This document shows, piece after piece, positions 43,172-52,173 of a stretch of 64,000 nt of DNA (the stretch's first letter is position 1; every line of letters starts with the position of its first letter). Both the position numbers and the translations under genes were made by a program. The notes under the pieces are model-generated. The model made no database searches and had not been told where the DNA came from. It saw only the letters and a list, made by a program, of their open reading frames with translations. This stretch comes from Brucella sp. 21LCYQ03 (GTDB lineage Bacteria; Pseudomonadota; Alphaproteobacteria; Rhizobiales; Rhizobiaceae), in the NCBI RefSeq assembly GCF_023554105.1, contig NZ_JAMJWE010000001.1, positions 353,118-417,117 of the forward strand, given 5' to 3'.

Positions 43172-44659
43172 CTAAGCGATCTTCACTTTGCGACGTTGCA
43201 CGATATAGGTTGCAACGGTGGCAATGATCAGCAGGATTGCTGCTGCAACGATGACCGCTACATATGCATTTTCAAATGCCCCAGATGCGAGGGTAATCAA
43301 GGCATTGGCATCAGTTGCTGGCATCGATTGTGCAGCAAGAAGTGCTTCATCAAGACTGTCGCGCACAATAGGCGGAATGTTTGAACCGGCAGGCAGGACA
43401 AAACTGGCTGTGTAGAATGCCGACAAAATGCTGCCGAAGATTGTTACACCCAGCGCATTGCCAAGTTCGAATGAAACCTCTTCAACAGAAGCGGCCATGC
43501 CAGCCTTCTCAATAGGCGCGTTACCCATGATCGCTGACGATGCTGCTGTCATGACTGCACCAACGCCAAAGCCGAGAATTGTCAGGCCCGTTATGTAGAA
43601 CATCGGTGCTTTTTTATAGGTCAGACTATAAATGATAATACCAGCTGCCGTAATACCGAGCGATGTCCAGAGAACTTTGCCTGCACCAAGACGTGGCAGT
43701 TGAATACCGGCAAGTGGCCCAGCCACGAATGCAGCCAGCGGAATTGGCAGAATCATCAATCCTGCCTGCAAGGGTGACAAACCCTCGATTAATTGCAGGC
43801 GCTGACTGAAAACCAGTTCCATGCCCGTGAGCGAGCCTGATGCGACCAGAGCCGCAAATACGCCGGTCGAGAACAGCCTGTTGTTAAACAGCGAGAAGTC
43901 GATGAGCGGTTCCTTGCTCGCAAATTGGCGTCGCACGAAGATGGTCGTTGCAATGAGACCTATAATCAGGGCTCCCGCAAAGACAGTCATCGATGCATCG
44001 CGCTTGGCCAGTTCCTTGACGGCATAGGTCAATGCGATAAGGCCAATCATGATCTGGATCGAGCCGACTAGATCCCATTTGCGCTTAGAGCCAAGCGGAC
44101 GATTTTCGAGGTTGAAGGCTGAAAGTGCCAACGCCACCAGAACCACAGGCACGTTGATCAGGAAGACCGAACCCCACCAGAAATATTCGAGCAAAACGCC
44201 GCCCGCGACAGGGCCGATGGCTGCGCCACCCGAAGCAATTGCTGCCCAGATGCCAATAGCAAGCGAGCGTTCCTTTTCATCGGTGAAGGTCAGCCGAATG
44301 ATCGACAATGTGGCAGGCATCATCATCGCTGCGCCGCAAGCGAGCAGTGCGCGAGCTGCAATGAGTACCTCCGGATTTGGCGAATAGGCTGCGCACAGCG
44401 ATGCAACACCAAACACCACCAGGCCATTCATGAACATGCGCTTGTGGCCGAGCTTGTCACCCAGTGTGCCAAGACCCGGAAGAAGACCTGCCACCACCAG
44501 CGGATAGATATTCATGATCCAGAGCTTCTCGGAAGCACTTGCCGCTAGATCATGGGTCAGGCGCGGCAGCGCTGTGTAAAGCACTGTCATATCCACAACG
44601 ATCAGAAACAACGCGCTGGAAACAATTGCGAGAACGAGCCAGCGATTTTGCGGCCACAT
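43172..44659 (-). CDS. MFS multidrug exporter (DHA2/SmvA-like)
   Basis: The product of about 495 residues has fourteen predicted helices. MFS DHA2 signatures are visible: LGDKLGHKRMFMNGLVVFG (motif A) and AIASGGAAIGPVAGGVLLEYFWW (motif C, GxxxGPxxGG). It resembles SmvA-type exporters of quaternary cations and dyes. ATG 44659 has AAAAGG at good spacing and fits the family N-terminus; upstream codons at 44713 and 44773 would run into the promoter region. The divergent TetR gene and two dyads in the 71-base gap point to local repression. Confidence 0.88.
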   Translation of the reverse strand: MWPQNRWLVLAIVSSALFLIVVDMTVLYTALPRLTHDLAASASEKLWIMNIYPLVVAGLLPGLGTLGDKLGHKRMFMNGLVVFGVASLCAAYSPNPEVLIAARALLACGAAMMMPATLSIIRLTFTDEKERSLAIGIWAAIASGGAAIGPVAGGVLLEYFWWGSVFLINVPVVLVALALSAFNLENRPLGSKRKWDLVGSIQIMIGLIALTYAVKELAKRDASMTVFAGALIIGLIATTIFVRRQFASKEPLIDFSLFNNRLFSTGVFAALVASGSLTGMELVFSQRLQLIEGLSPLQAGLMILPIPLAAFVAGPLAGIQLPRLGAGKVLWTSLGITAAGIIIYSLTYKKAPMFYITGLTILGFGVGAVMTAASSAIMGNAPIEKAGMAASVEEVSFELGNALGVTIFGSILSAFYTASFVLPAGSNIPPIVRDSLDEALLAAQSMPATDANALITLASGAFENAYVAVIVAAAILLIIATVATYIVQRRKVKIA

Positions 44660-44675
44660 CGGATTATACCTTTTC

Positions 44676-44712
44676 AATACGAGCGTATTCAAACTTGTCA
44701 GGGTGGCTGACA
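44676..44712. promoter_or_regulatory. Candidate TetR operators between the MFS and TetR genes
   Basis: Two inverted repeats stand in the divergent gap: AATACG-AG-CGTATT at 44676-44689 and TGTCAG-GGTGG-CTGACA at 44696-44712. Either could bind the adjacent TetR dimer and repress both genes. Confidence 0.55.
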
Positions 44713-44730
44713 TAATATAAATCCGTCCGT

Positions 44731-45300
44731 ATGGAAAGTAAGAAATTGCAGAAAACTGGTCGTCCGCGCTCAATCGACCGTGACCATGTGCTCGACATGG
44801 CCGAGAAGCTGGTTGCCGAGGGGGGTATCCTTGCGCTGACCATGGATGCGGTCGCGCAGGCCTCGGGCGTCACCAAGGGCGGCGTTCAATATTGCTTTGT
44901 GAATAAAGACGGGCTGATGAAAGCCATGATCGAGCGGTGGGGCGACCGTTTCGATGATCAGGTGACGGCACGAAAACAGCACAGGCAGGATGCGATTTCA
45001 CATATTGCAGCGCATATCGCTGTCACGCGTGAGAGCGATGCCGAAGATGATTCTCGATTTGCTGCGATGATGGCGAGCCTTATTCCTAACTCGCATTACC
45101 TGGATGAAACCCGGGCCTGGTATCGCAAGCAGTGGGATGGTCTTGATGTTTCGACGCCTGAAGGCAGGCGCGCGAGATTGGCGTTTATTGCCAATGAGGG
45201 AGCGTTCCTGCTCAGAAGCTTTAACTTCTTCGAGCTGACATCGGAAGAGTGGCAGTCGATCTTCAACGATATTGAAGCGCTTTTACCTGAAAAAGATTGA
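44731..45300 (+). CDS. TetR-family transcriptional regulator
   Basis: The 189-residue regulator has an N-terminal helix-turn-helix (residues 10-55: GRPRSIDRDHVLDMAEKLV, TMDAVAQASGVTKGGVQYCF). A helical effector domain follows (TetR_C-type, residues 75-185). It is divergent from the MFS exporter gene, the usual layout for a repressor of its neighbouring pump; candidate operators are in the gap. The gene stops 51 bases before cobM, and no terminator lies between, so read-through into cobM is possible. Confidence 0.9.
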   Translation: MESKKLQKTGRPRSIDRDHVLDMAEKLVAEGGILALTMDAVAQASGVTKGGVQYCFVNKDGLMKAMIERWGDRFDDQVTARKQHRQDAISHIAAHIAVTRESDAEDDSRFAAMMASLIPNSHYLDETRAWYRKQWDGLDVSTPEGRRARLAFIANEGAFLLRSFNFFELTSEEWQSIFNDIEALLPEKD

Positions 45301-45351
45301 CTCCTCTGTCACCTGACAGGCATTCGAATTGCCTGAACAGAGGAAGAAAAC

Positions 45352-46110
45352 GTGACAGTTCATTTCATTGGCGCCGGTCCCGGTGCGGCCGATCTTATCA
45401 CCGTGCGCGGTTTGCGATTGATAGAAAGCTGTCGAGTTTGCATCTATGCAGGATCGCTGGTGCCGAAAGAAGTCGTTGCGTCTGCACCCGAAAATGCGCT
45501 GTTGATTGATAGTTCCTCACTCACGCTTGATGAAATCATTGCGGCGATTGAGGCTGCGCATGCTCAAGGCCACGATGTTGCGCGTGTTCATTCTGGCGAT
45601 CCGTCGATTTATGGTGCGATGGCCGAGCAGATGCGCCGGCTCGATGCGCTCAATATTCCTTATGATGTGACGCCAGGGGTTCCGGCTTTTGTTGCTGCTG
45701 CGGCTGCGATGAAGCAGGAGCTAACAATCCCGGAAATTAATCAGAGCATTATTCTCACGCGCACTTCGGTCAAATCTTCTGCCATGCCAGAAGGCGAAGA
45801 GCTTTCTACTTTTGCAAAGTCGGGTGCGACGCTGGTCATCCATCTTTCCATTCGCAATCTTGCGAAGATCGAGGCAGAGCTTAAGCCATTTTATGGTGCC
45901 GATTGTCCAGTGGTTGTTGCCTATCGCATCGGCTGGCCAGATGAGCAGATTTTGCGTGGAACACTGTCCGATATTGCGAAGAAAATCGAACTTTCAGGTG
46001 TTGAGCGAACCGCGATGATCTTTGTCGGGCGTGGTCTTGATCCGAAGAATTTTCGTGACTCAGCGCTTTATCATGAAGCGCACAGCCATGTTGCGCGCTC
46101 AAAATCGTAA
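45352..46110 (+). CDS. cobM: Precorrin-4 C11-methyltransferase (CobM)
   Basis: The 252-residue SAM-dependent tetrapyrrole methyltransferase methylates C11 of precorrin-4. The SAM-binding start VHFIGAGPGAADLITVRG (residues 3-20), YAGSLVPKEVV (about 36), VHSGDPSIYGAMAEQM (about 80) and the TPGVPAFVAAAAAM segment match CobM/CbiF closely. The start is GTG 45352, preceded by GAGGAA. It is convergent with cobK, overlapping by 12 bases. Located after the TetR gene, it seems separated from other cob genes by insertions of transporter genes. Confidence 0.96.
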   Translation: MTVHFIGAGPGAADLITVRGLRLIESCRVCIYAGSLVPKEVVASAPENALLIDSSSLTLDEIIAAIEAAHAQGHDVARVHSGDPSIYGAMAEQMRRLDALNIPYDVTPGVPAFVAAAAAMKQELTIPEINQSIILTRTSVKSSAMPEGEELSTFAKSGATLVIHLSIRNLAKIEAELKPFYGADCPVVVAYRIGWPDEQILRGTLSDIAKKIELSGVERTAMIFVGRGLDPKNFRDSALYHEAHSHVARSKS

Positions 46111-46839
46111 AACGGAACGTGCGAAATCGAGTGCTTCATCCACTGTCGCGACAATCGTTCTGGCCGCAACTGGTGGGCGGCTGATCATCATGACCGGGAT
46201 GGCGAGATCACGGGCCGCTTTGATTTTGGCATAAGAGATGCTGCCGCCGGAATTGCGGCTGACAATCAGCCCGATTTTGCGTTCGCTGAGGAACTGCTTT
46301 TCGGCGTCATAATTACCGGGCTTTGCCAGAACGATCTCGCAATCGTGCGGGAGGTTTACTTCCGGCGGATCGATCATTCGCATGATGAAGTGCACATCGT
46401 TACGTTCGGCAAAGGGCGCAATGTGCTGTCGTCCTAATGCGAGCAGAACGCGCTCGCTGGTGGGGATTAGATTCGAAGCCTCAGCCTCACTCACGACATC
46501 AATCCAGTTGTCGTCCGGTTGTCTTTGCCATTCAGCACGTTCAAGCCGTAATAGCGGAATATTTGCCATATCGGATGCCACGACAGCATTTTGTGAAATG
46601 CGCGTTGCATAGGGATGCGTCGCGTCGATCAGGAGATCGATCTTGTCATTTACCAGATATGCCGCAAGACCGTCTGTGCCACCAAAGCCACCTGTTCGGA
46701 TTTTACCGCTGATTGCCGTCGGGTTTGCTGTCCGGCCTGCAAGTGAGGTGATAGATTCAACGGGCAGGGGGGCGAATGCAGAAGCAAGTTTTGCTGCTTC
46801 TGCTGTGCCGCCAAGAATGAGAATCTTAGAGACGGGCAA
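46099..46839 (-). CDS. cobK: Precorrin-6A reductase (CobK)
   Basis: The enzyme of about 246 residues reduces precorrin-6A with NADPH. The N-terminus KILILGGTAEAAKLA is the nucleotide-binding motif, and LIDATHPYATRISQNA (about residue 82) is the family signature. SRNSGGSISYAKIKAARDL near the C-terminus is also conserved. The open frame extends to 46956, but the homologous part begins at a TTG at 46839 with AAAGG eight bases upstream. That start overlaps the end of cbiD by 14 bases, so the two are coupled. Confidence 0.92.
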   Translation of the reverse strand: MPVSKILILGGTAEAAKLASAFAPLPVESITSLAGRTANPTAISGKIRTGGFGGTDGLAAYLVNDKIDLLIDATHPYATRISQNAVVASDMANIPLLRLERAEWQRQPDDNWIDVVSEAEASNLIPTSERVLLALGRQHIAPFAERNDVHFIMRMIDPPEVNLPHDCEIVLAKPGNYDAEKQFLSERKIGLIVSRNSGGSISYAKIKAARDLAIPVMMISRPPVAARTIVATVDEALDFARSVLRF

Positions 46840-47941
46840 GGATATTGCCTTTGCGATCCGTGACGATGATTTCGACGTCAACGGGCGCGCCGCGCAAGGT
46901 TGCAAGTGCGGTTTCTTTTGCTTTTTGCGCAATGGGTGTGGCCATGTCGATGCCACGGCCTTGAGTCAATTCAAGCACTTCGAGCGCAGTGTTCGCAAAA
47001 AGAATCCGGTCCTTAATGTCGCCTGGCGCGCCAGCTTTTTCGGCGATTTGCCAGAGGAATCTTTTGTCGACCTGCGAGCGCGCTGAATGCAGATCGAGCT
47101 CCCCTTGTGCAAGCTTTGTCAGCTTAGCAAAGCCACCGGCAATTGTGAGCTTGTCGATTGGATACTCGCGAAGATATTTGAGAACGCCGCCTGCAAAGTC
47201 ACCCATGTCAAGAATGGCGAAGTCGGGTAAATCATAGATCGCCTGAGCTGCATCTTCGGAGGTTGAGCCGGTGGCAGCGAGTACGTGCTTTTGCTTTTCA
47301 GCGCGCGCTACATCGATGCCGCGATGGATCGAATGAATCCATGCTGAGCAGGAGAAAGGATGCACAACGCCTGTCGTGCCTAAGATGGAAATGCCGCCGA
47401 CGATACCAAGACGCGGGTTCCATGTTTTCTGTGCAATTTCCTCGCCACCCGGAACCGAGATCGTAATGACCAGATCAGCAGGCAGGCCATATTCGGCGCA
47501 AATCTGCTCGCAGATTTCTGTCATCATGCGGCGCGGTGTTGGATTGATTGCCGCTTCGCCCGGCTGAATTTGCAAGCCGGGTCGGGTTACGGTGCCCACA
47601 CCTTCGCCAGCCTGAAATACAATTCCTGTGCCGGGAGGGGCCGGGAAAACCGTTGAGATGATTGTCGCGCCATGCGTTACATCCGGGTCATCGCCAGCAT
47701 CTTTGACGATACCGGCCATAGCATAGCCTTCACCCAGCCCTTCATATTCAAGCTGAAAATAAGGGACTTCACCTTTTGGCAGGATGATGCCGACCGGATC
47801 GGGAAACTCGCCGGTAATCAGCGCAGTCAGGGCAGCCTTGGTTGCGGCGGTAGCACAGGCACCTGTCGTCCAGCCGCGACGCAACGGTTCTTGCCCGTCA
47901 ATTTGCGTTTTTTCCTTGCGGGGCGTGGTTTCGTCGTTCAT
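46826..47941 (-). CDS. cbiD: Cobalt-precorrin-5B C1-methyltransferase-like protein (CbiD)
   Basis: The 371-residue enzyme shows the CbiD N-terminal motif RRGWTTGACATAATKAAL (about residues 21-38) and conserved internal blocks (GVGTVTRPGLQIQPGEAAINP, FSCSAWIHSIHRGIDVA, AATGSTSEDAAQAIYDLP). In the anaerobic route CbiD methylates C1 during ring contraction. In the aerobic route the C1 methylation belongs to CobF, which I do not see in this window. ATG 47941 is chosen as the family start; the frame upstream to 48106 lies in the divergent gap and cobA. It is co-transcribed with cobK. Confidence 0.95.
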   Translation of the reverse strand: MNDETTPRKEKTQIDGQEPLRRGWTTGACATAATKAALTALITGEFPDPVGIILPKGEVPYFQLEYEGLGEGYAMAGIVKDAGDDPDVTHGATIISTVFPAPPGTGIVFQAGEGVGTVTRPGLQIQPGEAAINPTPRRMMTEICEQICAEYGLPADLVITISVPGGEEIAQKTWNPRLGIVGGISILGTTGVVHPFSCSAWIHSIHRGIDVARAEKQKHVLAATGSTSEDAAQAIYDLPDFAILDMGDFAGGVLKYLREYPIDKLTIAGGFAKLTKLAQGELDLHSARSQVDKRFLWQIAEKAGAPGDIKDRILFANTALEVLELTQGRGIDMATPIAQKAKETALATLRGAPVDVEIIVTDRKGNILARL

Positions 47942-47977
47942 GGATGCCTGCGGATTTATCTGGTGACACATTGCAAA

Positions 47978-48847
47978 ATGACTGAAAATATTCAACCGAA
48001 CATTACCCCATCTGGCGCTGACAGGATAGCTTTGCCTGCAATAGAGCCGGGGCATGTCTGGTTGGTGGGCGCCGGTCCCGGCGATCCGGGTTTGCTGACG
48101 CTTCATGCGGCCAATGCCTTAGGTCAAGCCGATGTGATTGTCTATGATGCTCTGGTCGATGAATCCTGCCTTTCTCTGAGAAATGCCACAGCGGTTTTGG
48201 AATATGCTGGTAAGCGCGGTGGCAAGCCTTCGCCAAAGCAGCGCGATATTTCGCTGCGTCTGGTTGAGCTGGCAAAACAGGGTAAGAAGGTTCTGCGTCT
48301 TAAAGGCGGCGATCCTTTTGTTTTTGGGCGCGGAGCGGAGGAAGCGCTGACGCTCGTAGAACATAGCGTACCGTTTCGCATCGTGCCGGGCATTACAGCG
48401 GGCATTGGTGGCCTTGCCTATGCCGGAATCGCGGCCACACATCGCGATATCAACCAATCGGTGACGTTCCTCACAGGCCATGATGCAACCGGGCTGATGC
48501 CAGATCGCATTAATTGGGAGGGGATTGCGCAGTTTTCCCCGGTTATAGTGATGTATATGGCGATGAAACACATTGACCTCATCACAGAGCGTTTGATGGC
48601 TGCGGGTCGCTCACCGGATGAGCCTGTGGCTTTTGTCTGTAATGCCAGCTTGCCCGAACAGGTGGTTTTGGAGACCACGCTGTCACGCGCGGTTTCAGAT
48701 GTGGAAGCATCGGGCCTCAAGCCACCAGCAATCGTCGTTGTTGGAGAGGTCGTGAAGCTGCGCTCTGGTCTTGACTGGCTTGGCGCGTCTCAGGGACGTA
48801 AGCTGACAAGTGATCCACTTCATCTGAACAAGGAGAAGAGCGCATGA
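47978..48847 (+). CDS. cobA: Uroporphyrinogen-III C-methyltransferase (CobA)
   Basis: The 289-residue SAM-dependent enzyme makes precorrin-2 from uroporphyrinogen III by methylation at C2 and C7, the entry step of corrin and sirohaem synthesis. Signatures are VWLVGAGPGDPGLLTLHAA (about residue 27), KQGKKVLRLKGGDPFVFGRGAEE and GITAGIGGLAYAGIAATHRD. The long open frame upstream to 47672 overlaps cbiD and is discarded. ATG 47978 is only 36 bases from the divergent cbiD start. The stop overlaps the cobB start as ATGA at 48844-48847. It is distinct from CysG, as no dehydrogenase domain is attached. Confidence 0.96.
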   Translation: MTENIQPNITPSGADRIALPAIEPGHVWLVGAGPGDPGLLTLHAANALGQADVIVYDALVDESCLSLRNATAVLEYAGKRGGKPSPKQRDISLRLVELAKQGKKVLRLKGGDPFVFGRGAEEALTLVEHSVPFRIVPGITAGIGGLAYAGIAATHRDINQSVTFLTGHDATGLMPDRINWEGIAQFSPVIVMYMAMKHIDLITERLMAAGRSPDEPVAFVCNASLPEQVVLETTLSRAVSDVEASGLKPPAIVVVGEVVKLRSGLDWLGASQGRKLTSDPLHLNKEKSA

Positions 48848-50151
48848 ATGGTTTCATGATTGCGGCACCTGCCTCCGGTTCGGGAAAGACAACTTTAACG
48901 CTTGGATTGCTGCGCGCTCTAAAGCGGCGTGGCGAGGCGCTTGCACCGGCAAAAGCTGGCCCTGATTATATCGACCCTGCCTACCATAAGGCTGCGAGCG
49001 GTGTAGATTGCTTCAATCTTGATCCATGGGCCATGCGGCCAGAGCTTATCAGTGCCATTTCATCCCGTATGACCGAAGGCAACAGGCTGCTGGTTGTTGA
49101 AGGCATGATGGGGCTTTTCGACGGATCGCTCGATGGAAAGGGTTCGTCGGCAGATTTGGCGCGAACTCTTGATCTGCCAGTGGTTCTAGTGGTCGATTGC
49201 GCCCGCCAATCCCATTCTATCGCGGCACTCATTTCAGGTTTCAGCCAGTTTAGCAAAGATGTGCTGATTGCCGGGGTCATCCTTAACCGGGTTGGCAGCG
49301 GCAGGCATGAAGCTATGCTGCGTGAGGCGATCAAGCCGCTTGGCATGACAGTGTTGGGCGCAATTCCGCGCGATGAAGCGCTGGTTTTGCCTTCAAGGCA
49401 TCTGGGTCTCGTTCAGGCGGGTGAACATGCCGATCTAGAGCGTTTCCTTGAGCACGCTGCGGATGTGGTTGATGCGCGTATTGATTTACGCGCATTAGAG
49501 CATATCTGGTCCGGCCCAAAGCATCATGAGGCTATGGCGAATGTTCCTCGCCTGACGCCGCTTGGAAACCGCATTGCAGTCGCGCGAGACGACGCCTTTG
49601 CCTTTGCCTATGCGCATCTACTTGCAGGCTGGCGCAGGCGTGGTGCCGAGCTTTCATTCTTTTCACCGCTTGTTGACGAAGCGCCCGATGAAAGCGCTGA
49701 TGCTGTTTATCTGCCGGGCGGGTATCCTGAGCTTCATGCCGGAAAACTGAGCCAAGCGAAGTATTTCCAGCAGGGTATGAGACGCGCTGCGGATCGTGAT
49801 GTGCACATTTATGGCGAGTGTGGCGGCTATATGGTGCTGGGTGAGATGCTGGAAGATTCGTCATCGGTAAAGCATCCGATGCTTGGGCTGCTTCCGCTTG
49901 AAACAAGCTTTGCCAAACGCAAAATGCACCTTGGCTATCGCAAACTGGAACCTTTGTTGGGTTCGCCATGGCAGGTAGAGCTTTTGGCACATGAGTTTCA
50001 TTATGCCAGTATTGTGCGGGAAGGTAAGGCCGAACGACTGTTCCGCGTCAGCGATGCGTTGGGTGAAGGCGTGGGTGAGGCAGGACTGCGCGTCGGTTCA
50101 GTTGCAGGTTCCTTCATGCATGTGATTGATTTTTCCGGAGAGAATGCCTGA
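48844..50151 (+). CDS. cobB: Hydrogenobyrinic/cobyrinic acid a,c-diamide synthase (CobB)
   Basis: The 435-residue glutamine-dependent amidase acts on side chains a and c. The N-terminal ATP-binding domain begins with AAPASGSGKTTLTLGLLRAL (residues 7-26), followed by the KAGPDYIDPAYHKAASG motif. The C-terminal glutaminase-like domain has its nucleophile in IYGECGGYMVLGEML (about residue 328) and the family end HEFHYAS...VAGSFMH. It is coupled to cobA by a four-base overlap, and cobC follows after two bases. Confidence 0.96.
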   Translation: MNGFMIAAPASGSGKTTLTLGLLRALKRRGEALAPAKAGPDYIDPAYHKAASGVDCFNLDPWAMRPELISAISSRMTEGNRLLVVEGMMGLFDGSLDGKGSSADLARTLDLPVVLVVDCARQSHSIAALISGFSQFSKDVLIAGVILNRVGSGRHEAMLREAIKPLGMTVLGAIPRDEALVLPSRHLGLVQAGEHADLERFLEHAADVVDARIDLRALEHIWSGPKHHEAMANVPRLTPLGNRIAVARDDAFAFAYAHLLAGWRRRGAELSFFSPLVDEAPDESADAVYLPGGYPELHAGKLSQAKYFQQGMRRAADRDVHIYGECGGYMVLGEMLEDSSSVKHPMLGLLPLETSFAKRKMHLGYRKLEPLLGSPWQVELLAHEFHYASIVREGKAERLFRVSDALGEGVGEAGLRVGSVAGSFMHVIDFSGENA

Positions 50152-50153
50152 AC

Positions 50154-51161
50154 ATGACTATTGAGCATGGTGGAGCGCTGGATCGGGCTATTGCGCGCTT
50201 TGGAGGCAAGGCTGAAGACTGGCTTGATCTATCAACGGGTATCAATCCTGAACATTTTCCACTGCCAGAACTGGCTGCACCCTTGTGGAATCGTTTGCCG
50301 GATGAGGGGCTGTTGCAGCAGGTCCTGACTGCGGCGCGTTCCTATTACGAAGCAGGTCCGAATGCGCCAATCGTTGCCAGCCCTGGAACGCAGGCACTTA
50401 TTCAGCTTATACCGACATTGTGTAAACCTTCGAAGGTTGCCATTTTAGGCCCGACCTATCAGGAACATGCGGCAGCTTTTAAAGCGTCGCGCTGGGATGT
50501 CGTCGAATGTGCGACGCTCGACGACCTCCCTGATGATGCGCGCGTGGTTACAATCGTCAATCCGAACAACCCGGATGGCCGGATTGTTGCGCGGCCTGAT
50601 TTGCTGGGGCTTGCGCAGAAGCTCGGCGAGCGCGGTGGTTTTCTGGTTGTGGATGAGGCTTTTGCCGATCCGCATCCGGAGGTGAGCATTGCAAGACATG
50701 CTGCGAGTGTGCCGCTGGTCGTGTTGAAATCCTTTGGTAAATTCTTTGGCCTTGCAGGTGTCCGGCTTGGGTTTCTGCTTGCAAATGATGAACTCGTGAA
50801 GCGCGTTGCAGACAGGCTCGGTCCATGGGCCGTGGCGGGGCCAACGCTGGCGATTGCGCGACATGCTTTCGAAAGTGGTGTTGAGCTTGAGGCATTTCAT
50901 AGTCGCATTGATACAAGACGGGCAGAACTTGCCGCGACGCTCGCACATTGTCAGCTCGTGGAAGTCGGTGGCACAGCTCTGTTTTCGCTGGTTGAACACG
51001 AAAATGCGCATGCAATTTACGACGCACTTTGTGAACGGCATATTCTGGTCCGAAAGTTTGCCTATGCACCAAGCTGGCTGCGCATCGGATTGGCGCCCGA
51101 TCAGGCGGGTCTTATGCGATTGGAACAGGCATTGCGGGATATTCTCCGCTTGAAAAAGTGA
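50154..51161 (+). CDS. cobC: L-threonine-O-3-phosphate decarboxylase-like aminotransferase-fold enzyme (CobC)
   Basis: The 335-residue PLP enzyme of the fold-type I aminotransferase family makes the aminopropanol phosphate linker (CobD in Salmonella naming). The cofactor lysine lies in VVLKSFGKFFGLAGVRLGF (about residue 195), and VNPNNPDGR (about 128) and the C-terminal WLRIGLA arginine are conserved. The N-terminal HGGALDRAIARFGG and LDLSTGINPEHFP are typical of CobC. The ATG overlaps closely with cobB (two-base gap). It is followed by cobD (cbiB) after 22 bases. The cobC naming follows Pseudomonas denitrificans and is not the Salmonella phosphatase CobC. Confidence 0.94.
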   Translation: MTIEHGGALDRAIARFGGKAEDWLDLSTGINPEHFPLPELAAPLWNRLPDEGLLQQVLTAARSYYEAGPNAPIVASPGTQALIQLIPTLCKPSKVAILGPTYQEHAAAFKASRWDVVECATLDDLPDDARVVTIVNPNNPDGRIVARPDLLGLAQKLGERGGFLVVDEAFADPHPEVSIARHAASVPLVVLKSFGKFFGLAGVRLGFLLANDELVKRVADRLGPWAVAGPTLAIARHAFESGVELEAFHSRIDTRRAELAATLAHCQLVEVGGTALFSLVEHENAHAIYDALCERHILVRKFAYAPSWLRIGLAPDQAGLMRLEQALRDILRLKK

Positions 51162-51183
51162 TTCAGGAAAGCGCACCAAGTCT

Positions 51184-52173
51184 ATGGAAATAAAGCTGAT
51201 TATTCTTGCTTTAGCGCTCGTTCTGGACCGTGTGGTGGGTGACCCGCCACAGCTCTGGCAAAAAGTTCCGCATCCGGTGGTTTTGTTCGGCAGAGCAATT
51301 AGCTGGGGTGAAAAGCGTCTCAATGATCATAGCCTTTCTGTCAATGCATTGCGCAACAATGGCATGTGGCTGATAATCGGACTGGTGATTTCCTGTGTTG
51401 TGGTGGGGGTGGTGCTAGACTATTTGCTGCCTTATCTTGGTACTGCGGGTGCGCTGGTCGAGATTGTTATCGTTGCGGTGTTTCTTGCACAGAAAAGCCT
51501 TGCCGATCATGTGCGAGCGGTGGCTTCTGGATTGCGTGAAGACGGTATTGAAGGTGGTCGCAAAGCGGTTTCGATGATTGTCGGACGCAATCCTGAGCAA
51601 CTGGATGAAGGTGGCGTCAGTCGTGCGGCGATTGAAAGCCTTTCCGAGAATGCGTCGGATGGCATCATAGCGCCCGCTTTTTGGTTTTTGGTGGGCGGAT
51701 TGCCGGGGCTATTCGCCTATAAGCTCATCAATACTGCCGACTCAATGATCGGTCATCTCAATGACCGCTATCGTCATTTCGGACGCTTTGCGGCGCGTCT
51801 TGATGATGTCGCAAACTATATCCCAGCACGGTTGACCGGATTACTTACAGTAATTGCTGCTGCATTTGAGGTTGATAAAAAAGCCGGGAAAAGAACACTC
51901 AGCGTGATGTGGCGCGATGCGCCGTTGCATCGTTCGCCCAATGCTGGCTGGCCGGAGGCAGCCTTTGCGGGTGCGCTTGAGCTCGCTCTCGCCGGACCGC
52001 GTCAGTATGGAACTGAAAAAGTGGAAGCGCCGCTGTTTTATGGCGAGGGTAAGCGCGAAGCTGATGCCGCCGATATCGACGCTGCACTTTCGCTTTTCTG
52101 GTCAATGATGAGCGTAATGACAGGGCTTGTTATTGTGGCAAGTCTCATTGGACTTATCCATCGGCTGGTATGA
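51184..52173 (+). CDS. cobD: Adenosylcobinamide-phosphate synthase, membrane protein (CobD/CbiB)
   Basis: The 329-residue integral membrane protein attaches aminopropanol phosphate to adenosylcobyric acid. It has about five helices. Signatures are ALVLDRVVGDPPQLWQKVPHPV near the N-terminus, SRAAIESLSENASDGIIAPAFW (about residue 142) and KLINTADSMIGH...FGRFAARLDDVANYIPARLTG. GCTAGCC-like promoter motifs are not seen; it is the last gene of cobABCD. The 3' end overlaps the convergent binding-protein gene by 20 bases. CobD is the Pseudomonas denitrificans name; CbiB is the Salmonella one. Confidence 0.95.
   Translation: MEIKLIILALALVLDRVVGDPPQLWQKVPHPVVLFGRAISWGEKRLNDHSLSVNALRNNGMWLIIGLVISCVVVGVVLDYLLPYLGTAGALVEIVIVAVFLAQKSLADHVRAVASGLREDGIEGGRKAVSMIVGRNPEQLDEGGVSRAAIESLSENASDGIIAPAFWFLVGGLPGLFAYKLINTADSMIGHLNDRYRHFGRFAARLDDVANYIPARLTGLLTVIAAAFEVDKKAGKRTLSVMWRDAPLHRSPNAGWPEAAFAGALELALAGPRQYGTEKVEAPLFYGEGKREADAADIDAALSLFWSMMSVMTGLVIVASLIGLIHRLV

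Noticed and set aside
47672..47977. Upstream extension of the cobA frame
   Set aside because: Overlaps cbiD in antisense and lacks homology; the conserved CobA start is at 47978.
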